Assembly (NCBI GenBank): GCA_016292745.1
Contig: JAEDFO010000085.1
Location: 1-5,917 of the forward strand
Source of the DNA: Muribaculaceae bacterium
GTDB taxonomy: Bacteria; Bacteroidota; Bacteroidia; Bacteroidales; Muribaculaceae
DNA length: 5,917 nt
Reading direction: 5' to 3'
Positions 5,066 to 5,917 of this stretch are shown in pieces; positions within the stretch are counted from its first letter, which is position 1; every line of letters starts with the position of its first letter. The notes below the pieces were generated by a model, which was not told where the DNA came from, made no database searches, and saw only the letters and a list, made by a program, of their open reading frames with translations. Position numbers and translations under genes: made by a program.

Positions 5066-5787
5066 CTATTGTACTTTAATATTCTGATAAGTCCTTTTGC
5101 AAGTAGATTTTCGTCTACAAAGATGCTACTTTTCAGCCGATTTGCCAAAAAAATAGCGTCGCCGCCTGTTAGATATACGTCTAAAACGCCAAATTTGTCG
5201 GCAACAGCTGAAATAAAACCGTCGATTTCGGCCACAATGCCATTAACCACACCCGAGCGGATGGCAGTAATGGTGTCGTAACCGGCAATTGGAGTGTCGC
5301 CGGCGGCTTCAACCAGCGGCAGGCGCTGGGTGAAGTGGTTCAAGGCCCGCAGGCGCATCGAGATGCCCGGCGATATGTTTCCGCCCATAAACCGTCCGTC
5401 ACAGTCCACCACATCGAGGGTTAGTGCTGTGCCGGCATCAATCACCACGGCAGCATGGCCCGAGCCGGGGGTGTATGCCCCCACTGCAGCGGCAATACGG
5501 TCGCGCCCGAGGCTTTCAGGAGTGGCATAGGCAATGGTGATGGGCATCGGAGTGGTATGGCTCAGCACAACGGTATCAGGCCATCGGCATTTAAGTGCCT
5601 CGATGGCAGCGGCATCGTCGCTCCTGACTGTGGAAACTATGCATCCGTCGACTCCCGACGGGCACAGCGAATCGATATCGGCATCAGCCAGACAGGCAAA
5701 GCGATGGCAACCGACAATTTCGCCGTCGGCCGCTAAATACACCTTCACCGAAGTGTTTCCCGAATCTATTGCCAATTGATATGCCAT
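5062..5787 (-). CDS. coaX: Type III pantothenate kinase
   Basis: A 241-residue cytoplasmic kinase of the ASKHA fold that phosphorylates pantothenate with ATP, the first step of coenzyme A synthesis. With the start at 5787, the family motifs are: DSGNT (8-12, phosphate binding), GRDR (94-97, with the Asp96 and Arg97 expected for pantothenate binding and catalysis), DAGTALTLD (117-125), GGNISPG (135-141) and TGGD (207-210). The open frame extends to an ATG at 5829, but that adds 14 unusual residues ahead of MAYQLAIDSGNT. In this family the DxGNT strand sits almost at the N-terminus, so I choose 5787; an ATG at 5793 is a second option. The stop codon overlaps the start of the barrel-protein gene by 4 nt. 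Type III enzymes typically need a monovalent cation and are not feedback-inhibited by CoA. Identification is very secure; the start is less so. Confidence 0.95.
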   Translation of the reverse strand: MAYQLAIDSGNTSVKVYLAADGEIVGCHRFACLADADIDSLCPSGVDGCIVSTVRSDDAAAIEALKCRWPDTVVLSHTTPMPITIAYATPESLGRDRIAAAVGAYTPGSGHAAVVIDAGTALTLDVVDCDGRFMGGNISPGISMRLRALNHFTQRLPLVEAAGDTPIAGYDTITAIRSGVVNGIVAEIDGFISAVADKFGVLDVYLTGGDAIFLANRLKSSIFVDENLLAKGLIRILKYNR

Positions 5788-5795
5788 AAACATTG

Positions 5796-5803
5796 CAAAA
5801 TTA
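5796..5803 (-). promoter_or_regulatory. Possible -7 box immediately before coaX
   Basis: On the minus strand TAATTTTG (5803-5796) matches TAnnTTTG exactly and is flanked by the inverted pair ATTGC (5792-5796) and GCAAT (5804-5808). It ends only 8 nt before the ATG at 5787, so any transcript from it would be nearly leaderless. No -33 box is found at the usual distance. A looser candidate, TATATTTTG at 5856-5848 (one base too long between TA and TTTG), would give a leader of about 55 nt. Neither is convincing alone. Confidence 0.25.
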
Positions 5804-5829
5804 GCAATATAATGCCAATCACATTGCAT

Positions 5830-5917
5830 TGAGCCTCAGTATATACCCAAAATATAACATAATTTTCGATTATTCCACATAATATGGCAATTCAGCCGCC
5901 TGACAATCAACGGCAAA
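5830..5917. other. Right edge, neighbouring gene unresolved
   Basis: Two readings compete. On the plus strand an ATG at 5884 begins MAIQPPDNQRQ and runs off the edge, starting where AT-rich DNA gives way to more GC-rich DNA; that would be a gene divergent from coaX. On the minus strand a frame enters from the edge, encodes a tail ending AELPYYVE and stops with TAA at 5872-5870; that would be an upstream gene in the same direction, 82 nt before coaX. Which is real decides whether coaX heads its operon. The AT-rich core (5840-5885) suits a promoter region but does not prove one. Confidence 0.35.

Noticed and set aside
5788..5829. N-terminal extension of CoaX by 14 residues
   Set aside because: It would push the DxGNT motif from residue 8 to 22, unlike the family, and the added residues fall in promoter-like AT-rich DNA.
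1..5917. CRISPR array, tRNA, rRNA, insertion sequence or prophage genes
   Set aside because: I saw no spaced repeat series, cloverleaf-like segment, transposase motif or phage gene. Composition and gene content are those of conserved chromosome.

Overview
The window looks like chromosomal core DNA from a Bacteroidales bacterium, probably of the Muribaculaceae or a close family. The evidence is the Bacteroidota form of LptC, a 73-residue acidic DUF2795 protein, promoter-like boxes of the Bacteroidota type (TAnnTTTG preceded by a TTG or TTTG box) and the near absence of Shine-Dalgarno sequences. The family placement is inference from protein style only. I see no mobile element, CRISPR array, tRNA or rRNA.

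Left half, plus strand: a short AT-rich leader with a good promoter candidate (37-70) precedes two overlapping genes. These are a LOG-family nucleotide phosphoribohydrolase (135-698) and a PduO-type corrinoid adenosyltransferase (685-1245). A 62-nt gap follows, holding a second promoter candidate merged with a perfect 16-bp palindrome. Then comes a small acidic DUF2795 gene (1308-1529), closed by a 15-bp stem-loop (1561-1597) that looks like a terminator.

Right half, minus strand, read right to left: type III pantothenate kinase (coaX, 5787-5062), a FadL/OMPP1-like outer membrane beta-barrel protein (5065-3824), the LPS-export lipoprotein LptC (3782-3177, GTG start) and a DUF21/CBS/CorC membrane protein (3169-1880). 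Junctions are a 4-nt ATGA overlap, a 41-nt gap with an 8-bp hairpin, and a 7-nt gap, so this is very probably one transcript. Three of the four products act in the envelope. CoaX, the first step of coenzyme A synthesis, is the cytoplasmic exception.

The two transcripts converge on the 350-bp stretch 1530-1879, which has no clear gene. On the minus strand, just downstream of the CorC gene, it holds a credible signal peptide. Its own frame stops after 36 codons, but a +1 shift continues for about 40 more codons. This is the least explained piece of the window and could be a small exported protein broken by a frameshift.

I found no convincing novel multi-gene system. The points worth a second look are the split exported peptide, the palindrome over the DUF2795 promoter, altered motif residues in the LOG protein, and the hairpin and homopolymer at the lptC junctions.
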